DNA of 64,000 nt, taken from the NCBI GenBank assembly GCA_003508835.1, contig PUFA01000072.1, positions 3,818,501 through 3,882,500 of the forward strand, written 5' to 3'. Origin of the DNA: Eonycteris spelaea (taxonomy: Eukaryota > Chordata > Mammalia > Chiroptera > Pteropodidae). The translations under genes and the position numbers were made by a program. The notes under the pieces were generated by a model. That model saw nothing but the letters and a program-made list of their open reading frames with translations. It did not search any database and was not told the DNA's origin. Positions 22,601-29,350 of this stretch are shown here, piece after piece; position 1 is the stretch's first letter; every line of letters begins with the position of its first letter.

Positions 22601-23776
22601 TATGGTACATGATGGCCTTAGTTATACCACTTAATGTTCAATAGTAGCATAGCCAAGTCCCAGGTAGCCAAAGCACAAGTCTGAAGCTGAGTCCAAACAA
22701 GGGGCACAACGGAAACTGGTACAGCAGGAAGTGCGGGACCAGGAAGAGGTCATCCCTGCCTGATGCTCACAGTGCACATTCCAAAGAGATTATTCCCTAA
22801 AGTCTCCACGGCTGGCTTCTAACAACTCCATGAGAAAGAGGGAAGGAAAAAGGTGTTTGCTTCTATGGGACAGAATTCTCCAGATGTCTGAAACACAGTT
22901 TAGTAACTCTCAGCCCTCTGGCCGAAGTCCAAATGTGAACATCAAGGGGAAACATTAAAAACCCACTCTAAAAGCAACAGGGTGGAGCTGGTGCTCCTGG
23001 AAGGAGGCAGCCTGGGGCCGGGAAAAGGCTGCTGGGCTGGGAGAAGGCGATTCGGCCTGGCTGAGTGGCGATGTGGAAACACAGTGAGAGGAATGGAAAG
23101 GTTTCTGACGTCCAGAGTGGGCAGGCCAGATGCCCGGTGCTGGGGCTGGGACAGGGGCTGGCCTGGCTGCAGGGATAGGCTGCCTCTTTGTCCGAGGCCC
23201 TGCCCAGATGCCACGTTGAGATGCTCAAGGACAAATGGGAAAGTTTTTCCTGGACTCCCATCTTCCTGGGCCCCAACTACCACGCCTTGGGTCTACTTGC
23301 AACCTGCCCCTCCCCTCCCGTCTCCTTTGTTTTGGCCTCTGCCCCTCCTTCCCCAGACCCCCACTTCGGTCATTATCCCCGATTCCCCCACATTCCTTAG
23401 TTTTCTTGAGCCCCCTTCCCCTGTGTAACTCTCTCCCTGCGCCCTCGGCCAGCCCCTCCTGGCTGTCCGCCCGCAACGCAGGTTGGGGGCGCCCAAACCC
23501 CCTGCTGGCGGAGCAGGAGGGATGAGGAGGTGGCTACCAAGACCCCAACCAGTCCAGGACAACCGCCAGCTGTCCCGCCGAGGCCCTCTTGGAGTGTAGG
23601 CCCGCGCCTCTCTTGCTACAAGTTGCCGACAGGACAACACCCCCGGTCACGACTTTCTGTCCCCCATCTCCCGTCAAGGCAGGCGCCGCGGCTTACGTGC
23701 AGTCCTGGTTGAAAGAGAAACAGCTGAGCGGCGCCTCGACCCCGCTGGGGGAGCCATCCGCGGTCTCGGCCTCCAT
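391..23776 (-). CDS. WIPI1: WIPI1, WD-repeat phosphoinositide-interacting protein 1 (gene body, 3' end missing, apparently disrupted)
   Basis: WIPI1 is a PROPPIN: a seven-bladed beta-propeller that binds PI3P and PI(3,5)P2 on the forming autophagosome and helps recruit the lipidation machinery. The sequence shows exons at 23697-23776, 19695-19777, 18150-18319, 15539-15635, 8499-8596, 7738-7829, 6999-7069, 6228-6335, 2048-2212 and 1185-1292, plus an exon 11 remnant at 391-511. Phases agree across every junction except exon 6. Together exons 1-10 cover about 357 residues, the whole propeller, including the FRRG lipid-binding motif in exon 7. The remaining C-terminal exons lie left of the window. 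Two defects are visible: a one-base deficit in exon 6 and a degraded exon 11. The gene is head to head with PRKAR1A, as in human. The identity is near certain; whether it still makes full-length protein is not. Confidence 0.95.
512..1184 (-). other. WIPI1 intron 10
   Basis: Unique-looking intronic sequence between exon 10 and the exon 11 remnant. I see no recognisable repeat, gene or RNA in it. Confidence 0.7.
1185..1292 (-). CDS. WIPI1: WIPI1 coding exon 10
   Basis: After completing a split Thr, the exon encodes [20 protein letters not shown] then [15 protein letters not shown], 35 codons plus two bases (AG). This is the closing propeller blade. The acceptor is TTAG before 1292 and the donor is GTAAAG at 1184. 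The frame is intact, so the propeller-coding part is otherwise well kept down to here. Confidence 0.93.
1293..2047 (-). other. WIPI1 intron 9
   Basis: A short intron with moderate AT content and no repeat or additional gene that I can recognise. Confidence 0.75.
2048..2212 (-). CDS. WIPI1: WIPI1 coding exon 9
   Basis: The exon encodes [20 protein letters not shown] and continues to [12 protein letters not shown], 54 codons with split codons at both ends. It covers the WIPI1-type loop and last blades, including [18 protein letters not shown]. The acceptor is ACAG before 2212 and the donor is GTACGT at 2047. The frame is intact. Confidence 0.94.
3233..3362 (+). repeat. MIR SINE
   Basis: Follows the MIR core and tail in the forward direction: CTCAGTTCCCATTTTCCTTA, AAACAAGGATAATTGTGGT, then CTAGCACAGCGCTTGGCATG. 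Old and diverged, with no target duplication visible. Confidence 0.75.
5875..6035 (-). repeat. MIR SINE (reverse)
   Basis: Reverse MIR pattern: GTGCTTACTGTGTGCCAGGC, then GCATTATATCCTCACGACAA, then ATTACCTGCCCGAGGC. It ends just before the duplicated segment that begins at 6046. Confidence 0.75.
6046..6210. repeat. Local duplication, copy A (beside WIPI1 exon 8)
   Basis: Both ends of this segment match 6725-6883. The right end, 6166-6207, matches 6837-6878 in 41 of 42 bases; the left end matches over about 40 bases from GGCTTTGC. The middle has diverged. The segment lies about 18 bases from exon 8. Confidence 0.8.
6228..6335 (-). CDS. WIPI1: WIPI1 coding exon 8
   Basis: After completing a split Arg, the exon encodes [20 protein letters not shown] then [15 protein letters not shown], 35 codons plus two bases. 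[10 protein letters not shown] is a PROPPIN blade signature. The acceptor is CTAG before 6335; the donor is GTAAG at 6227. The frame is intact. Confidence 0.94.
6336..6998 (-). other. WIPI1 intron 7
   Basis: Short intron holding copy B of the local duplication. Nothing else recognised. Confidence 0.7.
6725..6883. repeat. Local duplication, copy B (WIPI1 intron 7)
   Basis: Partner of 6046-6210, in the same orientation about 680 bases away. Not a repeat family I recognise. Read on the WIPI1 strand, the near-identical core contains CCAG/GTAACT, which resembles a splice donor. Confidence 0.8.
6999..7069 (-). CDS. WIPI1: WIPI1 coding exon 7 (FRRG lipid-binding motif)
   Basis: In the ancestral frame the exon encodes [20 protein letters not shown] then GMK, plus two bases of Arg. 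It contains the FRRG motif, whose two arginines bind phosphoinositide head groups in PROPPINs. The acceptor is CTAG before 7069. The donor is GTCTGT, which keeps GT but departs from the usual GTRAGT. The sequence of this exon is intact; it would be misread only because of the upstream shift in exon 6. Confidence 0.92.
7070..7737 (-). other. WIPI1 intron 6
   Basis: Short intron between the frameshifted exon 6 and exon 7. No repeat or gene recognised. Confidence 0.7.
7738..7829 (-). CDS. WIPI1: WIPI1 coding exon 6, with an apparent one-base deletion
   Basis: The acceptor is ACAG before 7829 and the donor is GTGAG at 7737. Both neighbours are phase 0 here, so the exon should be a multiple of three, but it is 92 nt. 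The first 21 codons read [21 protein letters not shown]. The remainder matches the family ([10 protein letters not shown]) only in another frame, as if one G had been lost from a GGG near 7766-7768. Left unspliced, the frame ends in a TGA at the donor. Spliced to exon 7, it reaches a stop at the FRRG motif, giving about 228 residues. A sequencing or assembly error could also cause this. Confidence 0.9.
7830..8498 (-). other. WIPI1 intron 5
   Basis: The minus strand is open from 8342 through this intron into exon 6, about 170 intronic codons, with no splice support. The translation is not a protein I recognise. No repeat seen. Confidence 0.6.
8499..8596 (-). CDS. WIPI1: WIPI1 coding exon 5
   Basis: After completing a split Gly, the exon encodes [19 protein letters not shown] then [13 protein letters not shown], 32 codons, ending in phase 0. 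The acceptor is CCAG before 8596 and the donor is GTAAGT at 8498. The AYPGS segment is a strong PROPPIN signature. The frame is intact. Confidence 0.94.
8683..8696 (-). promoter_or_regulatory. Candidate CTCF-binding motif
   Basis: On the minus strand this reads CCAGTAGGTGGCGC, matching every position of the CTCF core CCASYAGRKGGCGC. Occupancy cannot be judged from sequence. Confidence 0.6.
10029..10715 (+). mobile_element. Old L1 (LINE-1) 3' fragment
   Basis: Forward ORF2-end pattern with stop codons throughout (GAGATACCACTTCACACTCA, then GTTCATAGCAACGTTATTTG), then the 3' untranslated end TTGTGCACTTTAAATGAGTC. 5'-truncated and inactive. Confidence 0.85.
11009..11848 (-). mobile_element. L1 (LINE-1) 3' end, 5'-truncated
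   Basis: Inserted in reverse: poly-T at 11009-11020, then the L1 3' untranslated region, then the end of ORF2. On the minus strand 11438-11755 still reads the L1 ORF2 tail ([20 protein letters not shown] and a [13 protein letters not shown] segment). Diverged target duplications flank it: AGTTGCCCTTCTGGA before, AGTACCCTTTGGA after. The style of the 3' end resembles laurasiatherian L1s. Confidence 0.88.
12281..12297. repeat. Poly-T tract
   Basis: Uninterrupted run of about 17 T. No recognisable SINE body is attached. Confidence 0.8.
13600..13700 (-). repeat. MIR SINE fragment (reverse)
   Basis: Contains AATCTCCATTTTACAGATGT followed by a GGAAGCTCAGTGA-type segment, the conserved middle of MIR in reverse. 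Confidence 0.6.
14690..14810 (-). repeat. MIR SINE fragment (reverse)
   Basis: Contains TATCCTATTTTACAGACAAG, then GGAAACTAAGGCTTAAAGAG, a good match to the MIR core in reverse. Confidence 0.7.
15539..15635 (-). CDS. WIPI1: WIPI1 coding exon 4
   Basis: The exon encodes [20 protein letters not shown] then [12 protein letters not shown], 32 codons plus one base. The [10 protein letters not shown] and MKLL-KT-LDIPANP segments are characteristic of WIPI1/WIPI2. The acceptor is ACAG before 15635; the donor GTGAG starts at 15538. The frame is intact. Confidence 0.94.
15636..18149 (-). other. WIPI1 intron 3
   Basis: About 2.5 kb. A T-run lies at about 15871-15890. The section at 16010-16410 is GC-rich and open on both strands but matches no protein I know. 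Around 17360-17480 there is a faint old interspersed-repeat pattern. No gene recognised. Confidence 0.65.
18150..18319 (-). CDS. WIPI1: WIPI1 coding exon 3
   Basis: The exon encodes [20 protein letters not shown] through to [12 protein letters not shown], 56 full codons after completing a split Asn. It includes the PROPPIN-typical segments [20 protein letters not shown] and the strand ending NILSIKLN. The acceptor is CAG just above 18319; the donor context is CAG/GTAAG at 18149. It ends in phase 0. The frame is intact. Confidence 0.95.
18320..19694 (-). other. WIPI1 intron 2
   Basis: Ends on the genomic left at exon 3 and begins on the right with the GT repeat beside the exon 2 donor. An A-run lies at 19326-19342. 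No other repeat or gene recognised. Confidence 0.7.
19646..19690. repeat. (CA)n/(GT)n microsatellite beside the WIPI1 exon 2 donor
   Basis: About 22 CA units on the plus strand. On the WIPI1 strand the donor GTAAGT is followed at once by the GT repeat, so length changes alter the first intronic bases. Confidence 0.95.
19695..19777 (-). CDS. WIPI1: WIPI1 coding exon 2
   Basis: The exon encodes [17 protein letters not shown] followed by [10 protein letters not shown], part of propeller blade 1. The acceptor is CAG at 19780-19778 and the donor is GTAAGT at 19694. The length of 83 nt fits the flanking phases (2 then 1). The donor runs straight into a long GT repeat on the transcribed strand. The frame is intact. 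Confidence 0.93.
19778..23696 (-). other. WIPI1 intron 1
   Basis: About 3.9 kb, AT-rich in the middle, with a T-run at 22503-22527 and a GC-rich end merging into the CpG island. No repeat family or gene that I can support; the several open frames near 22940-23700 are CpG-island chance frames. Confidence 0.65.
22503..22527. repeat. Poly-T tract
   Basis: About 25 T in a row; on the WIPI1 strand this is a poly-A tract. No SINE or L1 body recognised at its edges. Confidence 0.85.
23697..23776 (-). CDS. WIPI1: WIPI1 coding exon 1 (start codon)
   Basis: The ATG is at 23776-23774 on the minus strand. The exon encodes 26 codons starting MEAETADG and ending SCFSFNQDC, plus two bases of a Thr codon completed by exon 2. 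The donor is GTAAGC at 23696. The start fits the conserved WIPI1 N-terminus (MEAE), and FNQD is the first propeller strand. The exon lies inside a CpG island. The reading frame is intact. Confidence 0.93.
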
Positions 23777-24145
23777 GGGGGGCTCGACCGAGGAAGCTGC
23801 AGCTCCGAGCCGGCGACAGCCACCTCAGCAGCCCGCTGGCGCCGGCTCTGCGGGCCGGGTGGCCAGCCCCCACTCCGCTCTAGCCCCGCCCAGTCCCCGC
23901 TTCGCCCCGCCTCTCCATGCCTGGTCCGGACCCCCTCCCGCCAGGCTCGCGGGACTGTACAGCTGAGAGGGCGGAGTCCCCACTTCCGGCCACCATTGGC
24001 CATATTCCGTGCGCGGCGCAGCTTCAGCCAATTGGCGGTGGCTGTGGGCGGAACCTCCCCGCTGGAGACCCGCCCCCAACTCCGTGACCGCGGCTCACCA
24101 TTGGGCGGAGGCGTGTGACGCCAGGGCTACAGGCCACGTGGTGGT
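23777..24145 (-). promoter_or_regulatory. WIPI1: WIPI1 promoter and 5' untranslated region (CpG island)
   Basis: A GC- and CpG-rich block lies directly upstream of the WIPI1 ATG with no TATA box. Seen on the sequence: CCAAT boxes readable on the minus strand (ATTGG on the plus strand) at 23995-23999, 24031-24035 and 24100-24104; an ETS-type CTTCCGG at 23983-23989; and a CACGTG E-box at 24135-24140. The block is typical of a housekeeping promoter. I cannot place the transcription start exactly; it probably lies between 23800 and 24000. The CpG island also extends downstream through exon 1 to about 23460. Confidence 0.75.
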
Positions 24146-24457
24146 GTTTTCATTGCCAGAGCCGCAGGCGAGCCGGGAGAAAGGAAGAACGAGTAGCTGG
24201 GGCCAGACCTGCTGGCTCCAGTCCCGCATCTGCATCGCGGCCGCGCAAAGAGGACTGACGGACGCGCTGGTTCCTACCCCACCCAACCCCTCGTCATGTG
24301 TACCTCTTCGTCTATTAAACTCACAGAGGTTAGCAGATGGCGTTAGACGCCAAAGCCCCACCCTTCCGTAGAGTCTTAACGCTGCTTTGAGGAACGTTTC
24401 TAAAACGAGGACGCTAAGGCCAGACAGATAAGTTATCTTACCCATTGCACTGCCATT

Positions 24458-24610
24458 GAGAATTACTCCATGCCAAGCACTGTGTTAACTTTGTGTATTA
24501 TGTCCTTGAATTCTTATAAAACTTTGTGAGGAAAGTATAATTATGTCCAATTTAAAGACGCGGCACTGAAGCACGGAACTGCCAAACTTGTCCAAATTAA
24601 CACCATAAAT
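24458..24610 (-). repeat. MIR SINE (reverse)
   Basis: Shows CATGCCAAGCACTGTGTTAA, then TTCTTATAAAACTTTGTGAGG, then AAAGACGCGGCACTGAAGCA: the reverse MIR layout just upstream of the WIPI1 promoter. Confidence 0.7.
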
Positions 24611-24692
24611 GGCAGACTGTGGGCTTATCAAGATCCATGTACCGAACGACTCAGCTAGACACTATTGGAAAAAAACCTATCTGAGCTGTAGC

Positions 24693-24695
24693 TGA

Positions 24696-24731
<36 letters not shown>

Positions 24732-24763
24732 AAAAGAAAGAAAGAAAGAAGAAAGAAAGAAAA
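24693..24763. repeat. (GAAA)n microsatellite
   Basis: About 17 GAAA units with two small interruptions; purine-only on the plus strand. Confidence 0.95.
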
Positions 24764-25044
24764 TGTGTATAAGATGGTGTATTTTATGAAAGAGATAAAG
24801 TCTTGAATACAACTCAATTCAAAACTCACATATTTCGAGGTGACAAAGGGTCGCTCTTCCCAAGCTAACGAAGGTAACGTTGCCCTGCAGAATTACCGGT
24901 ACAGCTTGTGAATCGTTAGCTATGTTAGCTTTGCATTTATTTAATCCCTGATGAATTTTTAATGCATGCTTTTCAAAGTTTGAGAAGAAATGGTATTTTA
25001 ATGATTGTATTACAACACTTCAAATTTATCTATTTTATGGAGAA

Positions 25045-25073
25045 GCGCGCGCGCGCTCTCTCTCTCTCTCTCT
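25045..25073. repeat. (GC)n(TC)n compound microsatellite
   Basis: Alternating GC for about 12 bases changes directly to TC repeats and is followed by a short TA run. Alternating GC is prone to left-handed Z-DNA. Confidence 0.9.
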
Positions 25074-25654
25074 AATCTATATATATTTTCGGACCTAGAA
25101 TGGATGAGGGAAGAGCACTATTTCACTTAAGCTTTTCTGGTTAGATTTCATTTTGGTTTTTTGAAATGCAAGTATAACAGTGTCTTCTCTCAATGCTGTT
25201 ATTCTGTCTCTCAACTAATGTAAAAATAGTTCATCACACAGATCCACACATGTTGATTGTGAGGTGTTGTATTGACCATCGTAAATGAAAAGAGCTGCTG
25301 TTTGGATGCTTCACACCATCTTTGTAACTTGTCAGATCAAAGATGCTCCCACTCCCTGCTCCCAGCTTAGGCAAATGTTTAGTCCTTCCTATTCTATTTA
25401 GCAAACCAAGAGTCCGGCATACCAGGTGCCAGGTTGCTGGGAGAATTACACAAAATGCCCAGAAGGTTTCTAAGCAGAAGCTGTTATTCCCAAGAGTTTG
25501 GACTTTATGGGGTAGAGTTAGGAGCTGGTGTTAGTTTTTTAACAGGACCGTTTCATGATAAAAGTAGTGTTTTAGGCAGATAAACTCAGCCAGGTTGTGC
25601 AAAAGGGATTAGAAGGGGTAAAGCCTAGACTTGAAAAGGGTAAAAACAAATGGA

Positions 25655-25850
25655 CACGTTAACTTTAATATTTTAAAATTTAACTCAATATGTTAAAAAT
25701 AGCAAGTTAATGGGTAATCAATGTAAAATGATTAATCAGTTAATTGAGATTATTATTTTTTGCATAAGTATTTAAAGTCCAGGGTATCTTTTTCACTTAC
25801 AGCATCTCTCAATTCACACTAGTCACATATTGAGTGTTCATTCGGCTGGC
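25655..25850 (+). mobile_element. hAT-Charlie-type DNA transposon fragment
   Basis: Matches the old non-autonomous element whose 3' part reads like CACTTACAGCATCTCTCAATTC then ACTAGTCACATATTGAGTGTTC. Same family as the pieces at 44931-45105 and 53770-53990. The subfamily name is not certain. Confidence 0.5.
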
Positions 25851-27284
25851 AACTGTCTTGGTGCCCAGTGGAGTTTGAGCGCATAAACCACAGGGTATGG
25901 CGACTGGTGAAGTAGGGGGAGTGACAGGAGAGAAGAGGGAAGAGTTAGAGCTCGTGCCATGGTTATGAAAGGGGCAGCCTACTGTGCTGCTTTCAGAAAA
26001 TAGACATCTGGGCAGGTATTTAGGAAGATGCATTTAGTTTCAGACATGTCTAAGTAACAGAACTGGATGCTCATTGGAATTAAGGTTCAGACCTAGAGAT
26101 GCAGAGATGGAAGAAACCTGGTCATCTTCCTGGCCCCACCCTTCCTGTGAATGATCCTCCTTGTTTGCTTCCTGTTGGATTCACAGTCCACTGTCCACCG
26201 CTGTGCATGTGAAAATAACATCTCAGGGCTGCCTCATCCAGTTTTATTTTTTCCCAAGACAATACAGAAATCTGTATTTTTATATAAATTTATATTTATA
26301 GAAATCTATATTTTATATAAACCTATATTTTTATGTAAAAATTTAAAATGTTGACAACTAATTCTTATTTTGAAAAAATACCGCATGGTCCAACCTGAAT
26401 ACATCAGCAGGCTGGATGTGGTTTGTGCAGGGCCGGTTTATGACCTCTGTTAGAGGTGTAAACAGCCTCTTTGAGAGGCTCCACCCTCAAAAGAAAGGTT
26501 CCCAGATGTCCATTCATATAAAGAGCCAAGGAAAAGGTTATAAATACATTCAGAGGTGCTAAATCCATTTAATGTCAGGCTGATTTTTCTTTATTTACGT
26601 CCTAGTTCTAGGTTCTGTGGGAGTGGAAACCCTTGATTTGAATGTTGGGTTTATGGCATCCTAATCCTTCCAAAGAAAATTTCACTGCCAGATAACAGAA
26701 GCAAAAGATACTAGTGGGGAGAAGGAGAACGCAACACTTTACCGGGATGGGAACAAGATTTTGGCTTTTTCTCCTTCTTCCAACTGAAATCCCTGTGTCT
26801 TTCTTTTCCCAGACAAAATATCCATTATTCCTAGGGAAATAGTCAGCAAAATCTTGGGAGAATAAAGCTAGACTCTGGGACTCAAACATCCTTGGCTACC
26901 GGTCAGCTCATGGGGAGACTTCCTGCTTGCGTAACAATTAGGTTGTCATTTAAAAATGATGATTAGGGCATGCACAGGGCATTAACAGGGGAAGTTGGAA
27001 ATGAGACATCCTGTCTGACGCAACCCTCATGTCACCCAATATGGTTGCCCATAATGTTCAACTGTCTATAATTAGAGTAACTACTAGGTGAGCAAATACC
27101 ACTCCTGTCCTCTTCTCTTTATAAAACCTATTCTATTTTTATAAAATCAGGTCACAGGAAATAATCTCCCTTTTCTTTCCCAATGTGTTTTGAACACTCA
27201 GAACTTGAGAGAGTCAACCCTTAATGGACAAGCAGGTAGTACTTTGAAAAAAGGGCCCAGGGACAGTAGAGAATAGGTAAGTCT

Positions 27285-27308
27285 GGGGGGTGGGGGAGAG
27301 GGGGTGGG
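27285..27308 (+). other. G-quadruplex-forming tract
   Basis: Four runs of three or more G (GGGGGGTGGGGGAGAGGGGG then TGGG) on the plus strand. Confidence 0.6.
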
Positions 27309-28681
27309 TGATGTGTCACAAGGTAAAGAAAGCTCAAGGAGTCAGCCCGATAGTTCTAGAGTCAGAGGGGAGGGATTGGACTGTGGGGTGATTTCTGGGA
27401 AAGGAGATGGTCCCCTGAGATTGGCAAACAGGAAGTCCCTAGCCAGAGGTATGGCCGAACAGGCAGGCACGTTCTGGCTTTTATGTTTCTAAGCATGGGC
27501 ACCGTCCGTGGGGAGAGCATGGCTGCAGGGAAGACGCAGCCCCTGTTATGTGCCTTTGCTCCCCAAATGCAACCATTATTTCTTGTTTTATTGATTTAAA
27601 AGGAGGGGAGGACAGAGGGCAAAAGCCAACAACCATTCTAACATTCCTTGATTTCTACATTTCCTATCAAAAGTAAGAGACAGTGATATTTCACTGAAGA
27701 GTGAACTGGTATCTCTGTCTTCATCCTTTCCCTACATCTGCCTTATTTTTGCTTCCAGAATAACTCCTAAAACCCCAAAGCAAATGACAAGTTTTCCACA
27801 AATACTTGCCGATCGGCTGATATCCATAAAGACAGTAGCTGTCCATCTCTGTGTTTGCAGACAGACCTTGAGCTAAGGATCTGTTATTCAAGACAACGTG
27901 GAGAGGTTCAATCATGGAGTTTGTTTTCTGGGACATCTTAATTAAGGTCAGCTGAGGTTACAGAGAGGGTTCAGCCAATCACCCTGACTTAAATTGTATA
28001 GTATAATTATATAGGTGATAAACGAAAATGGAAAACAAAGTTTTATAGAAAGCTTGGATGCATCTTTTCATTTAATGCTCCCTACATCTGTCCTGTTCAG
28101 CAGATTTTATCCCTAGCACGCAGCTCCATAAACCAAATTTGAGAGTTGTTGGGTAAGTAGCTAAAGCCCGTAGGGCAGTCAGTGATGGATATGTAGTTTG
28201 CACTCAGGCCCCTGCACCGGGCTCCCAGTTCACCATTCTGTGCTGCCTCTCAGACTGCAGTGGCTCAAGGCTAGAAATAGAATTGGCGTCTTAACCGGTA
28301 GTTCATTCTATACAGGGACAGAGGCAAGGGGTGGAGAGAAAGAGGCAGCACTGTGCCAAGAGGCCGACAGGCCAAGTGCAAGGCAGAGGGCATGGAGTCT
28401 TTGCAGCTTTTCAAAGGGGACTAAAGCTTTGCGGTATTACTGGAAGTATCTGAAGACATCTTTTGCCCCAAGCAAATGGTTAAGCTGCACACATGGGCCA
28501 GTTTGGTTAGTTAGTAAGTGGTGCTGTGCTGTACGACTCTGGGATTCTAACTCGTCTAGAGAGATGATGTAGGGAGTGGTGTTCATTCTTCAGAATCCTT
28601 CACCTCTGGGGAGAAAGTGGGTGTAAACACCTTAAAGGGACTGGGGAAGAGGGCCAAGAATCCCACAATTCTTGGTGAACA

Positions 28682-28695
28682 GTGCCATCTAGTGG
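28682..28695 (-). promoter_or_regulatory. Candidate CTCF-binding motif
   Basis: The minus strand reads CCACTAGATGGCAC, agreeing with the CTCF core CCASYAGRKGGC. It lies between the two genes. Confidence 0.55.
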
Positions 28696-28889
28696 CCCAT
28701 GGTCTCTAGTTCCAGGCGTTGGGTGGACCTTGGAGGAAAGGCGGGCTTGAGTGGGATGGAGCTGGTCTTCTGGCCTGGAAGAAGAGCCCGAGGCTTTACT
28801 GTCTATACGTGGGAAACCCAGAGGCCTCACTCACTACTTCCTCTGCTGGAGAAGAAGCTGGAGAGGGGTTTCCATATTCATTCACTTGA

Positions 28890-29350
28890 CAATTTTTTTT
28901 TTTTACCAAGTGCCTCTTATTCTCCCACCATGGTTCCAGATCCTGGGAATGCACCATGGGACAAAATAAATAAAAATTCCAGCCTACATGGGCAGAGAGA
29001 CCATAAACAAGAAAAATAAAATGCAGAGGATCTGGGACGGCAAGGAGTGCTAAGGAGAAAAATAAAGCAATAAAGGGGGTGTTTTGAAATCTTGGGGAGA
29101 GTGTGGATTTTAGATAGAGTGGGCGGAGCAGGCCTCACTGGAAGGCTTTATTTGAACAAAGACCTGAAGGGAACAGGTTATGCAGCCACGTGAGGGGAAA
29201 GCATTCTGAACAGAAGGAGTACAGGTGCTCATGGAACACTGGAGGGAGAGAGGGGGAGGATAAATAGGAAAAGAGGTCAGACTGTAATGCTAGGGGCGGG
29301 GAGTGACATTGTGACTTATATTTGAATCACTCAGGCAGCTGTGTTGAAAA
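28890..29350 (+). repeat. Ancient interspersed repeat, family not assigned
   Basis: Follows a common mammalian dispersed pattern (dispersed among others at 42180-42700): CCAGATCCTGGGAATGCACC, an AACAAGAAAAATAAAATG piece, CTCACTGGAAGGCTTTATTTG, then AAGACCTGAAGGGAACAGG. I recognise the family by layout but will not guess its name. Confidence 0.55.

Larger units (their letters stand above)
24146..28680. other. Intergenic, WIPI1-proximal
   Basis: Apart from the MIR, the two microsatellites, an hAT-type fragment at 25655-25850 and a G-run at 27285-27308, I recognise no repeat, gene or RNA. Open frames are short and lack coding homology. Confidence 0.6.

Noticed and set aside
22982..23966. Several frames of 100-148 codons near the WIPI1 CpG island
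   Set aside because: Overlapping frames in GC-rich intron 1 and the 5' UTR; only the exon 1 frame has family support.
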